62,070 nucleotides of DNA from contig CATKXX010000016.1 in assembly GCA_949840935.1 (NCBI GenBank), positions 1 to 62,070 on the forward strand, written 5' to 3'. This stretch comes from an uncultured Acetatifactor sp. (GTDB taxonomy: Bacteria; Bacillota; Clostridia; Lachnospirales; Lachnospiraceae). The notes under the pieces are model-generated. The model did not search any database and was not told the origin of the DNA. It saw only the letters and a program-made list of their open reading frames with translations. The position numbers and the translations under genes were made by a program. Below, in pieces: positions 26,896 to 34,990 of this stretch (position 1 is the stretch's first letter; every line of letters begins with the position of its first letter).

Positions 26896-27165
26896 AAAAA
26901 GCGCCTCAACTGCGCACAATCGCACATTTGAGACGCTGATCATACAATCACCGCGGTACCACTCAAATTGATCCTGAAAATCCACTCGTTCCGGATACCA
27001 TCATATCCGTCGGCTTGATAACGGGCCCGAATCCCGCCGGCTCCTACGTATCGCTATTTCGGGCCAGCCTCAAAAGTCCATTCGGCATAAGTTCCTATAC
27101 CGCCATCCCACCACCGGCAGCTCTCTGAAATATTCCCTTAAGCTTACTACTCTTTCTCACAGGTT
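26896..27165 (-). promoter_or_regulatory. T-box riboswitch leader, tryptophan specifier (TGG)
   Basis: The minus strand shows an AGAGAGCTG stem I start near 27121-27129, and the specifier region GAATGGACTTTTGAGG with TGG at 27078-27080. The conserved T-box GAGTGGTACCGCGGTG is at 26949-26964. The terminator GCGTCTCAA...TTGAGGCGC followed by TTTTTG is at 26896-26936. Uncharged tRNA-Trp would stabilise the antiterminator and turn on the TrpXYZ-type operon. The leader covers most of the gap 26713-27240. Confidence 0.9.
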
Positions 27166-27240
27166 TAAAAAGAAGATAAACCATTTGAAACCATTTGTCA
27201 AGTATTTTTGAAATATTTTTACTTGCTGACATTTTCGCTC

Positions 27241-27678
27241 TTACCTGCAAAGCCCAGCAACCGTCTCGTTAATGACCTTACCATCGGCCTTGCCCTTGAG
27301 GACTCCCATAACGGCCTTCATGATCTGCCCTTTGTTCTTCGTTTCCAGAAGCTCCGCAAAGTTACTTTCAATATATGCTTTCACTTCCTCCGCTGACATC
27401 ATTTTCGGCGCATATTCCGCAATCACGTCATGACGCTTCTGGTATTCCGCCTTTAAATCCGTGCGCTCGGCGGGGCAGGTGTCCAACTGCTCCCTGGCAG
27501 TCTTTAACTCCTTGATGATCACGCGATCCACCAGCTCCGCAGGCACATCCTCCCTGCACCCCTCGTCAATCGCCGCTTTCTTTACCGCGGATACCAGGGA
27601 AGAAATAGCGTCCTTCCTCTCCTTGTCCCTTGCCTTCATGGCCGCAACCATATCGCTTCTGAGCTGTTCCAATTCCAT
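27241..27678 (-). CDS. yqeY: GatB/YqeY domain protein
   Basis: 145 residues with the whole YqeY pattern: LRSDMVAAMKARDKERKDAIS, then KRHDVIAEYAPKMMSAEE and the closing MKAVMGVLKGKADGKVI. The fold is the helical tail domain of GatB, which binds tRNA in amidotransferases. The role of free-standing YqeY is not settled. It is monocistronic by position, upstream of the T-box leader on the same strand. Confidence 0.9.
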   Translation of the reverse strand: MELEQLRSDMVAAMKARDKERKDAISSLVSAVKKAAIDEGCREDVPAELVDRVIIKELKTAREQLDTCPAERTDLKAEYQKRHDVIAEYAPKMMSAEEVKAYIESNFAELLETKNKGQIMKAVMGVLKGKADGKVINETVAGLCR

Positions 27679-27792
27679 GACTTATTACCTGCCTTTCTCT
27701 CCTTTTTCTTTGTTTATCATTTATCCACTAATTTTTTACCGCTTTACTCATATACAAACACAAAAACTCTAAACAAATTTGTTATTTGTATT

Positions 27793-28854
27793 TCAAGGTC
27801 TATCAGCCTTTACATAATAGGTGCTTCTGCCACTCCCATACCGAATAATACTTCCTTCACCCACCAGTTTCTTTAATGCCGCCAGAACTGATGATCTCCC
27901 TATGCTTGGACAGTGTGCAACAACTTCTGCACCTGTAAATTTCCCGACTTTTTCTTCTGTATATTTTTTTACAATATCATAAGCATTACTGGTACCTCCA
28001 TTTCCCGCCATGATTCCTACACATTCCTCAAATCTGGTATAACAAGCCAAAATGACCGTAAGCATATAACGTATAAATGGTGTCGGATCGTTTTTTTCCT
28101 CATGCCACCCTATATCCGAAGTTTCAAGGACATCATAATATCTGTCTTTTGTTTTTTCAATCTGCCTCTCAATACTTATATATTTACCAACACTATACCC
28201 ATTCTTATACAAAAGAAGCAGAGTAAGCAGCCGACTCATTCTTCCGTTTCCGTCATTAAAAGGGTGAATGCACAAAAAATCACATATAAAAACAGGGATC
28301 AATATAAGGGAATCCACCTTCTCACTCGCAACTGCCTGCTCATAAGCCGTACATAACCGCTCCACTGCATTCGGTATATCATACGGAGCAATCGGAGTAA
28401 ACCTTGTGACTACTGTTCCATCCGGCTTTGTTTCATTAATATAGTTCTGTACGCTCTTAAAACTCCCGCCATAAGAAAATCCCGCTCTTTTCAAAAGATC
28501 TCTGTGTAACTGTAATATATATGATGGTCTGATTGGAATGTACTCATTACTTTCGTGAATTGTGTTAAGCACATCTCTGTATCCCATAATCTCATCTTCT
28601 TCCCTGTTCCGGGGTGTCGTTTTTTCTTCAAACAACTGCTTCATCCGAGAACTTGTCGTAACAATCCCTTCTATTTTATTGGATGCCTCTGTGCTCTGGA
28701 TTTTTGCAATTTCAACCAGACGTTCAATTTCAACAGGCTTTTGCCTGATATATAAGTCTTGACGTCCCTTATATTCATATATCTTTGCGACAAGATTAAG
28801 TATATCCATATCCCACGTTTGGTCTGCAAGACGAATATAATCAAACGTTCTCAT
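27793..28854 (-). CDS. Fic-domain protein with C-terminal winged helix
   Basis: 353 residues. The Fic core has the full active motif HPFNDGNGRMSRLL (~199-212) with the catalytic His. Upstream, TEASNKIEGIVTTS resembles the N-terminal inhibitory region. After the Fic fold the C-terminus reads as a winged helix (FTGAEVVAHCPSIGRSSVLAALKKLVGEGSI). Fic enzymes transfer AMP from ATP to hydroxyl groups of proteins. The built-in DNA-binding tail and the four repeated motifs in its promoter suggest autoregulation. Confidence 0.9.
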   Translation of the reverse strand: MRTFDYIRLADQTWDMDILNLVAKIYEYKGRQDLYIRQKPVEIERLVEIAKIQSTEASNKIEGIVTTSSRMKQLFEEKTTPRNREEDEIMGYRDVLNTIHESNEYIPIRPSYILQLHRDLLKRAGFSYGGSFKSVQNYINETKPDGTVVTRFTPIAPYDIPNAVERLCTAYEQAVASEKVDSLILIPVFICDFLCIHPFNDGNGRMSRLLTLLLLYKNGYSVGKYISIERQIEKTKDRYYDVLETSDIGWHEEKNDPTPFIRYMLTVILACYTRFEECVGIMAGNGGTSNAYDIVKKYTEEKVGKFTGAEVVAHCPSIGRSSVLAALKKLVGEGSIIRYGSGRSTYYVKADRP

Positions 28855-28863
28855 GTTATTTCC

Positions 28864-28930
28864 CTTCGTCCAATGTAATTCTTTTCATCCAATTATAAGT
28901 TATTTTGGACGAAAAATCAATTGTCGGACG
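28864..28930 (-). promoter_or_regulatory. Fic promoter with four operator-like motifs
   Basis: On the minus strand TTGATT (28915-28920), 17 bases and TATAAT (28892-28897). Four copies of TTCGTCCAA or a near match surround it: 28865-28873 and 28884-28892 (TTCATCCAA) on the plus strand, and 28905-28913 and 28924-28932 (TCGGACGAA) on the minus strand. One lies inside the spacer. Confidence 0.65.
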
Positions 28931-28944
28931 AAAAAAATTTTCCC

Positions 28945-29052
28945 CTACACCATTTTACCTTTTCCAGCCTCCACAGGTTCCATAATAAGCCCTATATCTA
29001 AAATCCCTTTTTCAATCCGCTCTTTCATATCAACTGCGATTGCACTATGAAT
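28945..29052 (-). pseudogene. LysR-family regulator remnant
   Basis: The minus frame reads AIAVDMKERIEKGILDIG then LIMEPVEAGKGKM before a stop. This matches the start of the LysR ligand-binding domain (the E/R-I-E-x-G-x-LDIGL-x-x-EPV pattern). The N-terminal HTH and the rest of the domain are missing. The fragment abuts the structured element at 29057. Confidence 0.55.
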
Positions 29053-29056
29053 CAAA

Positions 29057-29327
29057 AACCCCGCTGCAAGCAACGGAGTATCAATCTTGAAGCACCCCAA
29101 GGGCAATGCGTCCATAGGACGCTATGGTATTTGACCCTCGCGGCATTCGCCAACTGTCCAAGCCAATCTCCGATTGGCTTTAGGCACGGCCGCTTGGCTC
29201 ATTGCTCGCGGGAATAAAGAGAGTGGGTGGTCTTAGGACTGCCCTTTCTTAGAATTCTTCCGCTTCTATCCTTGCGAAGCGGTGGAGCAAGGATACCTCA
29301 GAGGGACTCAACAACCCCCGCTGCAGG
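29057..29327. other. Structured non-coding element, repeat-like
   Basis: No gene is seen in 29053-29379. The stretch holds many stems: AAGCCAATCTCCGATTGGCTT (29160-29180), GTCCATAGGAC (29110-29120), TCCTTGCGAAGCGGTGGAGCAAGGA ends (29268-29293) and CGCGGCA/TGCTCGCG segments. It is bounded by CCCCGCTGCAAG at 29059 and CCCCCGCTGCAGG at 29315. It looks like a family-specific mobile hairpin element or a non-coding RNA. No second copy is in this window. Confidence 0.4.
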
Positions 29328-29379
29328 AACCATTTTCCAATAACTGCATGACATTATTATACAGGCCGGATCACACGCG

Positions 29380-30924
29380 CTAAGAAACCGGCAGCTCCAC
29401 TTCCATGTCAAAGCCCCCTCCCTCCCGGCGCACAAATCTCAGTGCGCCGCCATGGGCCGAAGCAATCTGGCACGCAATGCGCAGCCCCATGATATGCGGC
29501 TGTGCGCCGGTTCCAGACCGGGCTTCCCCACATTCCGCCGCCTGCCCGGCCACCTCCTGCGCCCCGGCTTCTTCCTCACGCCCTGCCGCCTGCCCGGCTC
29601 CCGCCTGCGCCCCGGCTTCTTCCTCACGCCCTGACGCCTGTCCGGCCATCTCCTGCGCCCCGGTTTCTTCCCCGCACTCCGCCTCTCCCATCAGTACCTC
29701 CACAATCTCCCCCGGGATTCCCGGGCCGCTGTCGGCGAAGCCGTAGCGCACCCTGTCCCCGGCGCCGCGCAGGGAAACACGGATACGGCAGCCCTCCGGA
29801 TTGTGGCGGATGCTGTTCCCGATCAGATTGCGGAACAGCCGCAGAAGCAGCGCCCTGTCGGCGCAGATCATCCTTTGCTCCGCTTCCTCCCGGATGGAGA
29901 TGCAGATTTCATAATTCTCCCGAAGCCCCCGGTTATAATACTCCGCCACACACTCCCTGAGCGGCTCCGCAGGGGAAAACACCGTTTTCCGCAGGGGCTG
30001 GGAATGATATTCCAGCCGGGAGGCCAGATTCAGGTTTTCCACCAGCTCCTTCAACACCAGGCCCTGCTGGCGGATTGCCTCCGCCTTCCACCTGGCCTCC
30101 CCGGAAAGCCTCTGGTCATGCATTAATTCGTCAGAGTATCCGGTGATCAGCGCCAGAGGCGTCCTGATATCATGGGACACCCCGGCGATCCAGTCCGTGC
30201 GGGCATCATCCCTGCGCTTCAGCTTCTCGTCCTTCTGCCGCAGCGCCGCGGAGGTTTGGTTCAACCTCCGGGCCAGCTCCTTCACGCTGCCCCTCTCCGC
30301 AAGCTCCACCCTCTCCCCCGCGGACAGCATTACAATTCCCTGCTCCACAGGCTTCAGGGAACGGTAAAAGCGCCAAGCCAGGAACAGCACCAGCCCCAGA
30401 AAAAGAAGCCCGTTCAGCAAAAGCATACCCTTTAGACAGCCCGGCAGGCTGTCTATCATCCTCATGTCGCTGATCAGGTTAAACCGGGCAATGCTGTCCT
30501 TTTCGTAACCATACACCATCAATCCCAGGGAATTCTTCCAGACTCCCACCGGATAGTCTTTTAAATACCATCGGCTCATCACGGCAATATCCGCGAGCTC
30601 ATAATGCAGCGGAATCTCCTCCGGCAGCTGGTGGCTCCACACCACATCCCCCTCCCCGTCTATCAGCATTGCCCAGACAAAGGGGCCCTCCCCCAGGATC
30701 CGGTATCCCTCCGGCGACATGCGATACGTCCCGTTTTCCAGGGAGATTTCCTCCGCCGCCGCATTCATTTTCCTGCGGCCGAAATTCGTGCTGACGCTGC
30801 CGTCCTCACCCACCGCCTGGTATCCCCAGTACAGTAAGACCGCGAAATTGACACCGATGACAAACAGCGTGGCCAGCACCGCTGTGAACATATAGCGCCT
30901 GCTGATCTTCCACAGTCCCCTCAT
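29380..30924 (-). CDS. Sensor histidine kinase with repeat-expanded ATP lid
   Basis: 514 residues: TM1 (~13-33), an outer domain, TM2 (~160-182), then HAMP, the box GVSHDIRTPLALITGYSDEL and N-box RNLIGNSIRHNP. The G1 box FADSGPGIP is followed by about 70 residues rich in E, A, G and Q before GLRIACQIASAHGG. That insert is a 16-residue repeat encoded by three 48-bp DNA units and lies where the flexible ATP lid should be. It overlaps the response regulator gene by four bases. It probably senses a peptide or envelope agent, given the divergent LanFEG-like transporter. Confidence 0.85.
   Translation of the reverse strand: MRGLWKISRRYMFTAVLATLFVIGVNFAVLLYWGYQAVGEDGSVSTNFGRRKMNAAAEEISLENGTYRMSPEGYRILGEGPFVWAMLIDGEGDVVWSHQLPEEIPLHYELADIAVMSRWYLKDYPVGVWKNSLGLMVYGYEKDSIARFNLISDMRMIDSLPGCLKGMLLLNGLLFLGLVLFLAWRFYRSLKPVEQGIVMLSAGERVELAERGSVKELARRLNQTSAALRQKDEKLKRRDDARTDWIAGVSHDIRTPLALITGYSDELMHDQRLSGEARWKAEAIRQQGLVLKELVENLNLASRLEYHSQPLRKTVFSPAEPLRECVAEYYNRGLRENYEICISIREEAEQRMICADRALLLRLFRNLIGNSIRHNPEGCRIRVSLRGAGDRVRYGFADSGPGIPGEIVEVLMGEAECGEETGAQEMAGQASGREEEAGAQAGAGQAAGREEEAGAQEVAGQAAECGEARSGTGAQPHIMGLRIACQIASAHGGALRFVRREGGGFDMEVELPVS
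29533..29676. repeat. 48-bp in-frame tandem repeat inside the kinase gene
   Basis: Three units start at 29533, 29581 and 29629, with shared core CTGCGCCCCGG(C/T)TTCTTCC. On the minus strand each encodes 16 residues of the type GREEEAGAQxxAGQAA. The unit is a multiple of three, so gain or loss keeps the kinase in frame. Confidence 0.85.
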
Positions 30925-31640
30925 CGCCCGCCTGCCTTCTCCGCCGCCAGGCGGTAGCCCAGCCCTCTGGCCGTGAGCAGATATTTCGGATGGGAGGGAT
31001 CCTCCTCCAACTTCTCCCGCAGGTGGCGGATGTGAACCATCAATGCATTCTCATATCCGTAATATTTATCGTTCCACGCCGCCTGGCACAGAGCGTCAAA
31101 GGTGACGATATTCCCCCTGTTGTGGTAGAGTTTCTGCAGCAGGAGAAGCTCCTTTGCGGTCAGGCTGACGCTCTCTCCTTCCCATTCCACCGTGGCATTC
31201 TGCAGGGAAACCGTCCTTGCGCCCAGCACCAGCGTTTCCCCCGCCTCCAGATCCTGCCCGGAAAAATAACTCCGTTTCAAAATCGCATTCACCCGCAGCG
31301 CCAGCTCCTGGGGCAGGAACGGCTTGGTGACATAATCGTCCGCCCCCAGCCCCAGGCCGAACAGCCTGTCGTTGTCCTCATCCCTGGCGGACAGAAATAA
31401 TATGGGTACCCGGGAGCGCTCCCGGAGCGAGCGGAACAGCGTAAAGCCGTCCCCGTCCGGAAGCATGATATCCAGGATCACCAGCTGGGGGCTCTCCTCC
31501 GCAAACTTTTCCTCGGCCTCCCTGCAGCTCATGGCAGTCACCACCAGGTCATAGCCGTTCCGGTTCAGAATGTCCTTCGTCATGGCAAGCAGCTCCCTGT
31601 TGTCATCCACCAGCAATATCTTACAGTCATACAGCTTCAT
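30921..31640 (-). CDS. OmpR-family response regulator
   Basis: 239 residues. The receiver starts CKILLVDDNRELL, with the phosphoacceptor in LVILDIMLPDGDG, the threonine/serine switch in ILFLSARD and Lys in YVTKPFLP. The DNA-binding winged helix ends LLTARGLGYRLA. It is the partner of the kinase encoded next. Its likely target is the 11-bp-spaced repeat before the divergent ABC operon (31742-31758). Confidence 0.9.
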   Translation of the reverse strand: MKLYDCKILLVDDNRELLAMTKDILNRNGYDLVVTAMSCREAEEKFAEESPQLVILDIMLPDGDGFTLFRSLRERSRVPILFLSARDEDNDRLFGLGLGADDYVTKPFLPQELALRVNAILKRSYFSGQDLEAGETLVLGARTVSLQNATVEWEGESVSLTAKELLLLQKLYHNRGNIVTFDALCQAAWNDKYYGYENALMVHIRHLREKLEEDPSHPKYLLTARGLGYRLAAEKAGGR

Positions 31641-31741
31641 GGCCGCACCCTCCTTCTTTTCCTCGACAGCCTCTCAGGATCTCCCTGATTCCCTTATACT
31701 ATAATTCATTTTCCCCCTCCTTTCCACCCACCCGGCAAATC

Positions 31742-31800
31742 TTAAGGTAAAAATAAGGTGATTTTCAGTTGGGATTAAGCCGTCTGTTTTATTCTATGTA
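31742..31800 (+). promoter_or_regulatory. Probable response-regulator site and promoter of the LanFEG-like operon
   Basis: TTAAGG (31742-31747) and ATAAGG (31753-31758) are 11 bases apart, as OmpR-type sites are. Then a weak promoter: TTGGGA, 17 bases, TTCTAT (about 31769-31797). A poor -35 box behind an activator site suits positive control. Confidence 0.5.
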
Positions 31801-31836
31801 AAGCCGCACAGACGGCGGAAAGGAATGGTAATCATA

Positions 31837-32742
31837 ATGGAAACAGTGATCGAAACAAATGCACTCACCAAAAGTTATCATGGGAAAAACGCGGTGGAAG
31901 ATCTGGATCTGTCCGTTCCCGCAGGCTGCATTTACGGCTTTCTGGGGCCCAACGGCGCGGGGAAATCCACCACCATGAAAATGCTCCTGGGGCTGGTAAA
32001 GCCCACCCGGGGAAATGTCAGCATCCTGGGAAAGCCCCTGAACGACAGAAACCGCCTGTCCCTCTTAAAGGGCATCGGCTCCCTCATCGAATCCCCCGCC
32101 TATTACGGACATTTAAGCGGCCGGGATAACCTGTCCCTCATCGCCTCCCTGAAGCAGGTACCGGAGAAGCAGGTGGAGGACGTCCTGGGGATCGTGCGTC
32201 TCAAAGAGCAACAGCATAAGAAAGTAAGCCATTACTCCCTGGGTATGAAACAGCGCCTGGGGCTGGCTGCGGCGCTGCTGGGCTATCCCGCCCTCCTGCT
32301 GCTGGACGAACCCACCAACGGCCTGGATCCCGCGGGTATCCAGGAGATGAGGGAACTGATCTGCACCCTCCCTCAAAAGTACGGCATGACCATCCTGGTA
32401 TCCAGCCACCTTCTGGCTGAGATCGACCAGATGGCGACCCATGTGGGCATTATCGACAGGGGTATCCTGATCTTCCAGGACAGGCTGGACATCCTCCATG
32501 AACACAGCCGCCCAGGGATCAGCCTGCGGACTACCGACGACGATGCCGCCTGCCGCCTCCTGGTTCAGAACGGCCTGCCCGTTCAACGGACGGACGACAC
32601 TCTGTTCCTGGACTCCCACCGCGACAGCGACGTGCTGCGCATGGGCAAAATATTATACAGCATGAACATCGGGCTGCTGCGCATTGAGGAACGTCAGGCC
32701 AGCCTGGAGGATATCTTCCTGCATCTGACCGGGCAATGCTGA
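31837..32742 (+). CDS. ABC ATPase, lantibiotic-immunity (LanF/BcrA) type
   Basis: 301 residues. Walker A GPNGAGKST (~38-46), signature YSLGMKQRL, Walker B LLLLDEPTNGLDP, H-loop VSSHLLAE. The family drives ABC-2 exporters that remove bacitracin or lantibiotics from the membrane. ATG 31837 is preferred; an in-frame ATG at 31825 directly abuts the GGAAAGGA site. Two permease genes follow, which is the LanFEG arrangement. No lantibiotic structural gene is in the window, so this is resistance rather than producer immunity. Confidence 0.85.
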   Translation: METVIETNALTKSYHGKNAVEDLDLSVPAGCIYGFLGPNGAGKSTTMKMLLGLVKPTRGNVSILGKPLNDRNRLSLLKGIGSLIESPAYYGHLSGRDNLSLIASLKQVPEKQVEDVLGIVRLKEQQHKKVSHYSLGMKQRLGLAAALLGYPALLLLDEPTNGLDPAGIQEMRELICTLPQKYGMTILVSSHLLAEIDQMATHVGIIDRGILIFQDRLDILHEHSRPGISLRTTDDDAACRLLVQNGLPVQRTDDTLFLDSHRDSDVLRMGKILYSMNIGLLRIEERQASLEDIFLHLTGQC

Positions 32743-32807
32743 TGCCGCATATTCAGGCGGATTCCGTAAGACGTAATCAAATCAACACAAATTTAAAAAG
32801 GAATGAT

Positions 32808-33563
32808 ATGACCATGAAAGAACTCATCGTAGAATACAGAAAACAACGACATCTTTTTGTTTGGCTGATACCTCTGGCCTTCCTGGCGGCCCTCTTTTTA
32901 TGGGGCGGCGCGGGACAGAGGAACCTGTCGGACTATGACCTGGCCCAGGGCTACTCCTACCTGCTCTGTCAGCTGCCCGTCCTGAACTGCATCATCATGC
33001 CCATCATGCTGGCTGTGATCGCCAGCCGCATCTGCGACATAGAGGTAAAGGGGCAGACCTGGAAGCTCCTCTTTACCCTGCAGGACAAGGGCAGATTTTA
33101 TGACCGGAAATTTCTCACGGAATTTCTGTACCTGCTGCTGTTCTGCGTGGGCGAGCTGGGAATCCTCCTGCTCTACGGCAGGATATACGGCTACACGGAA
33201 CCCATTCCTGCAATCCTGTGCCTTCGGCATCTGGCCGCTGCCCTGCTGGCCGGCAGCGCCGTTCTGACCCTGCAGCATGTCCTGTCCCTGCTCTCCGTCA
33301 ACCAGATTGTCCCCCTGCTGACGGGCCTGGCAGGCTCCTTTCTGGGGCTGTTCTCGGAATTCTTTCCCGCTGCGGTGGCAAGGCTGGTGCTGTGGGGTTA
33401 TTTCGGGGCCTTCACTCCCTACCGGATAGACTGGGATGAAGCCGCAGGCGAGGTGCTGCTTGTTCCCAAGATTTTCCCCACAGGGCTTTTTATCGGCTTT
33501 TTTATTTTCACTGTCCTGTTCAGTCTTCTGTGCAGGTATATTTTCGTGAGAAAAGAGCTGTAG
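32808..33563 (+). CDS. ABC-2 permease, LanE/MutE-like
   Basis: 251 residues and six hydrophobic segments, starting MTMKELIVEYRKQRHLF. It contains the DLAQGYSYLLCQLPVLNCIIMP segment and the K-G-QTWKLLFTLQ loop common to lantibiotic-immunity permeases. The start at 32808 follows AAAAGGA. The frame is open back to 32736 but without a ribosome site. It forms the membrane channel with the permease at 33684. Confidence 0.75.
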   Translation: MTMKELIVEYRKQRHLFVWLIPLAFLAALFLWGGAGQRNLSDYDLAQGYSYLLCQLPVLNCIIMPIMLAVIASRICDIEVKGQTWKLLFTLQDKGRFYDRKFLTEFLYLLLFCVGELGILLLYGRIYGYTEPIPAILCLRHLAAALLAGSAVLTLQHVLSLLSVNQIVPLLTGLAGSFLGLFSEFFPAAVARLVLWGYFGAFTPYRIDWDEAAGEVLLVPKIFPTGLFIGFFIFTVLFSLLCRYIFVRKEL

Positions 33564-33683
33564 AGGGCGGGAATACGCCGCTTACTGCAGCCCAATACCT
33601 TCCTAAGAAACATTGCTATCACAATACGCTGTCCACAAGGCCTTCGCGGGCCAAAGCCGACAGCCATAATCAGGAGGTTCATT

Positions 33684-34421
33684 ATGCTATTACTCACTGT
33701 CAAAGCGGAAAACCGCAAACTGAAGGGATCCGTACTCTGGATTGCCTGTATCATCATCCCCATTATTCCCGCCGTCATGGGAACCTTTAACTATTGGATG
33801 AACCGGGAGATGCTCACCGGAGAATGGCTTTCTCTGTGGTCGCAGCTTACCCTGTTTTACGCCCTGCTGTTCTATGCCCCTCTGGTGGCGCTGTATTGCT
33901 CTTACCTGTGGCGCCTGGAGCATCTGGAGCACAACTGGAATGTGCTGATGACGCTTCCAGTCCCCCTGCGGGACATCTTTTTCGGAAAACTGTATGTAAT
34001 CGTTAAAATGACCCTGATCACCCAGCTGTGGCTCTTTTTGCTGTTCTGCCTCTGCGGTAAGCTGGCGGGCCTCCCCGGGCTCCCTCCTGTGATCACCCTG
34101 ACCTGGACGCTGCGGGGAACGGCGGCGGCTCTGGCCATCGGCGCACTGCAGCTGCTTCTGTCCATGTGCATCCGCAGCTTCGCCATTCCCATCGGCCTGG
34201 CGCTTGTGGGGAGCATTTTCGGCTTCCTGTCAGCGAATCTCAGCAAAGCCGCCATCTTCCTCTGCCCCTACGCCCTGATGCTGGCAGGGATGAATTCCAA
34301 TGCTTACGAAGACCGGATGGAAGGCCAGGTAATCCCTTTTGCCGTCAGTACCGCAGGATTTTTCCTTCTGTTCTGCGGAACCGGTATCCTGATCCTGAAA
34401 AAGCGGGATGTAAAGGCGTGA
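33684..34421 (+). CDS. ABC-2 permease, LanG/MutG-like
   Basis: 245 residues, six TM helices. It starts MLLLTVKAENRKLKGS and has the W-R-L-E-H-L-E-HNWN loop followed by LPVPLRDIFFGKL, mirroring its partner. AGGAGG lies six bases before ATG 33684. The 120-base gap after the first permease gene holds no gene. Last gene of the operon, converging on the MGMT-like gene ten bases later. Confidence 0.75.
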   Translation: MLLLTVKAENRKLKGSVLWIACIIIPIIPAVMGTFNYWMNREMLTGEWLSLWSQLTLFYALLFYAPLVALYCSYLWRLEHLEHNWNVLMTLPVPLRDIFFGKLYVIVKMTLITQLWLFLLFCLCGKLAGLPGLPPVITLTWTLRGTAAALAIGALQLLLSMCIRSFAIPIGLALVGSIFGFLSANLSKAAIFLCPYALMLAGMNSNAYEDRMEGQVIPFAVSTAGFFLLFCGTGILILKKRDVKA

Positions 34422-34430
34422 CGTAAAGCA

Positions 34431-34907
34431 TCACAGCGTAAACAGCGCCTTCTCGTAATCCCTGACATAGTATCGGATATTCGTCCGGCCCTTTTTGACA
34501 ATGGTGTGCCCCTCCTTTTCCAGCATCTCCTTCTGGGCCTCCACACCGCCGGGATACTTGGGGTTTAACTCCCCGTCCGCTTTCAGCGTCCTCCAATAAG
34601 GCGTCTGATCGTCCTCCCGCTGAAAACTCGCCCACGCGGCTATGGACACAAATATCCCCGCGGTGATGGGCTCTGTGAAATCAGCCCCGCTCTGCTTCGC
34701 AAAATATTCCCGGATGGCACCCACCGTGAGCACCTTCCCAAAGGGAACCCGGCGCATCACACGGTCATAGTCAATGGGCGGGGCAAAGTACATCCTGTTC
34801 CCGCCGTACTTCTCTATGCTCTTTTCGTCTGTGATGATCTGCAGCTTCGGCATATCCTTGCTGTTATGCAGCATTGCGTTGAAATCCTTCCCGTCTTCCT
34901 TTGCCAT
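34431..34907 (-). CDS. MGMT-like (alkyltransferase-like) DNA-binding protein
   Basis: 158 residues. After ~55 residues comes the O6-alkylguanine transferase DNA-binding domain: VPFGKVLTVGAIREYFAKQ, then AGIFVSIAAWA and TPYWRTLKADGELNPKYPGG. The position of the catalytic PCHR motif is occupied by TPYWR, so the acceptor cysteine is missing. It therefore cannot demethylate and is expected to act only in lesion recognition or regulation. GGGAGG precedes the start. Confidence 0.8.
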   Translation of the reverse strand: MAKEDGKDFNAMLHNSKDMPKLQIITDEKSIEKYGGNRMYFAPPIDYDRVMRRVPFGKVLTVGAIREYFAKQSGADFTEPITAGIFVSIAAWASFQREDDQTPYWRTLKADGELNPKYPGGVEAQKEMLEKEGHTIVKKGRTNIRYYVRDYEKALFTL

Positions 34908-34990
34908 AGTCCCATACCTCCCTTTACTGTCTTTAACCAGATCATACCCTGATCGTCCAGTCTTTGCAATGAGGCGGTTTTAAAAATATG

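Noticed and set aside
31837..34421. Lantibiotic biosynthesis cluster
   Set aside because: Only immunity-type transporter genes are present; no precursor peptide or modification enzyme could be found nearby.
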